Source: Gammaproteobacteria bacterium UBA4475 (GTDB lineage: Bacteria; Pseudomonadota; Gammaproteobacteria; Pseudomonadales; Azotimanducaceae). From it: 8,766 nucleotides of DNA. Shown in pieces: positions 8,244 to 8,766 of this stretch. Position 1 is the stretch's first letter. Each line of letters begins with the position of its first letter. The DNA lies in NCBI GenBank assembly GCA_002389265.1, contig DGOD01000130.1, forward strand, positions 1 through 8,766, in the 5' to 3' direction. The notes under the pieces were generated by a model. The model was not told the origin of the DNA and did no database searches. It saw only the letters and a list, made by a program, of their open reading frames with translations. A program made the position numbers and the translations under genes.

Positions 8244-8244
8244 A

Positions 8245-8766
8245 CTATTCGATCCCCTTTGATTCCGATTGTTCACTCGTCATCGGCTTACTTTTAAGCA
8301 GATCGCTAATCGGACGACGAGCCTTCAAAATGTCGCTCATAGCCGATGACCCGTGACCTTCGCCCATAGGTGCCTGGTCGTCCAAATGGAATTTGTGGCA
8401 AGTAATGCAGTTACTGGCCAATAAGTTCTCTGCATCTTCACCACCGTGACATTGACGGCAGTTGGCAATATCCGGCATTAAAATATCAGTCGCGACCTCT
8501 GATTCACGGGCCAGATGGCAACCGTCGCATTCCATATTCTTATGACCATCATGCGAAAATTCTGCCAGGGGATACCACGCTTCACTAATACGAACTGGAA
8601 GAACCTTCCATGGTACGTCCGCGTCCGCAACCGCGGTGATTTCATGACAAACCGTACAGGTTTGCTTCTCGAATAAGTTTTCTGCGGCATCAGCCACACG
8701 GGCTTCAATAAAGATCGCTGCCTTAGCGCCAATTGACGCCTTCGGATCGATTTCCATCGCTGTGAT
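8245..8766 (-). CDS. Cytochrome c3-like multihaem protein, C-terminal part (5' end beyond window)
   Basis: The frame is open to the right edge, so only the last 173 residues are visible and the true start lies outside. Numbering from the in-frame Met at 8757, there are four haem attachment sites: CTVCH (34-38), CDGCH (77-81), CRQCH (100-104) and CITCH (117-121). The block FSHDGHKNMECDGCH, then LMPDIANCRQCHGG, then CITCHKFH has the paired-CXXCH layout, with an upstream His pair as likely distal ligands. This layout is typical of cytochrome c3-type proteins in Proteobacteria. The last roughly 45 residues are polar and haem-free. No membrane helix is seen in the visible part. The role is probably periplasmic electron carriage. 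The gene ends in TAG 1 nt before the next ATG, and its last codons carry that gene's ribosome binding site, so the two are almost certainly co-transcribed. The haem-protein call is secure; the exact family and total haem number are not. Confidence 0.9.
   Translation of the reverse strand: MTAMEIDPKASIGAKAAIFIEARVADAAENLFEKQTCTVCHEITAVADADVPWKVLPVRISEAWYPLAEFSHDGHKNMECDGCHLARESEVATDILMPDIANCRQCHGGEDAENLLASNCITCHKFHLDDQAPMGEGHGSSAMSDILKARRPISDLLKSKPMTSEQSESKGIE
8254..8260 (-). promoter_or_regulatory. Ribosome binding site for the GlcG/HbpS lipoprotein
   Basis: AAAGGGG on the minus strand lies 10 nt before the ATG at 8243, inside the last codons of the upstream cytochrome. It supports the start at 8243 over an in-frame ATG at 8276, which would put a polar 11-residue extension ahead of the lipoprotein signal. 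Confidence 0.6.

Noticed and set aside
1..8766. Mobile elements, CRISPR arrays, tRNA or rRNA genes
   Set aside because: No repeat-spacer pattern, transposase-like product, terminal inverted repeats or RNA gene signatures were seen; nearly every base is within one of the five coding genes.

Overview
The window is part of a gene cluster for multiheme c-type cytochromes and cell-envelope proteins. All coding is on the minus strand, so the cluster is transcribed from right to left. The codon texture, roughly balanced base composition, Shine-Dalgarno sites, Sec and lipoprotein signals and an outer-membrane beta-barrel all indicate a Gram-negative bacterium. The style resembles environmental (perhaps marine or sediment) Gammaproteobacteria, but that is an impression and cannot be proved from this window.

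Layout in order of transcription: (1) 8766-8245, the C-terminal end of a cytochrome c3-like protein with four CXXCH sites, cut by the right edge. (2) 8243-6132, a large lipoprotein with two GlcG/HbpS-type (DUF336, haem-binding/degrading) domains. (3) 6142-4331, a predicted outer-membrane beta-barrel with a Sec signal and a C-terminal aromatic residue. (4) about 4316-570, a secreted cytochrome with ten CXXCH sites fused to a C-terminal beta-propeller of LVIVD-type repeats. (5) 573-1, the N-terminal part of a cytochrome c554-like protein with three CXXCH sites and one CX4CH site, cut by the left edge. The junctions are a 1-nt gap, an 11-nt overlap, a gap of 2-14 nt depending on the start chosen, and a 4-nt ATGA overlap. 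No non-coding stretch is long enough to hold a promoter or terminator, so the five genes look like the middle of one operon.

Together the visible genes encode about 18 haem attachment sites (4 + 10 + 4), one barrel and one lipoprotein with tandem haem-binding-type domains. The simplest reading is a respiratory or extracellular electron-transfer module: periplasmic cytochromes, an outer-membrane porin or conduit, and a large secreted cytochrome with a propeller. By composition it is analogous to porin-cytochrome complexes, but it does not look like MtrCAB in sequence or gene sizes. The electron donor or acceptor cannot be read from the sequence. No tRNA, rRNA, CRISPR array, insertion sequence or other mobile element was seen.
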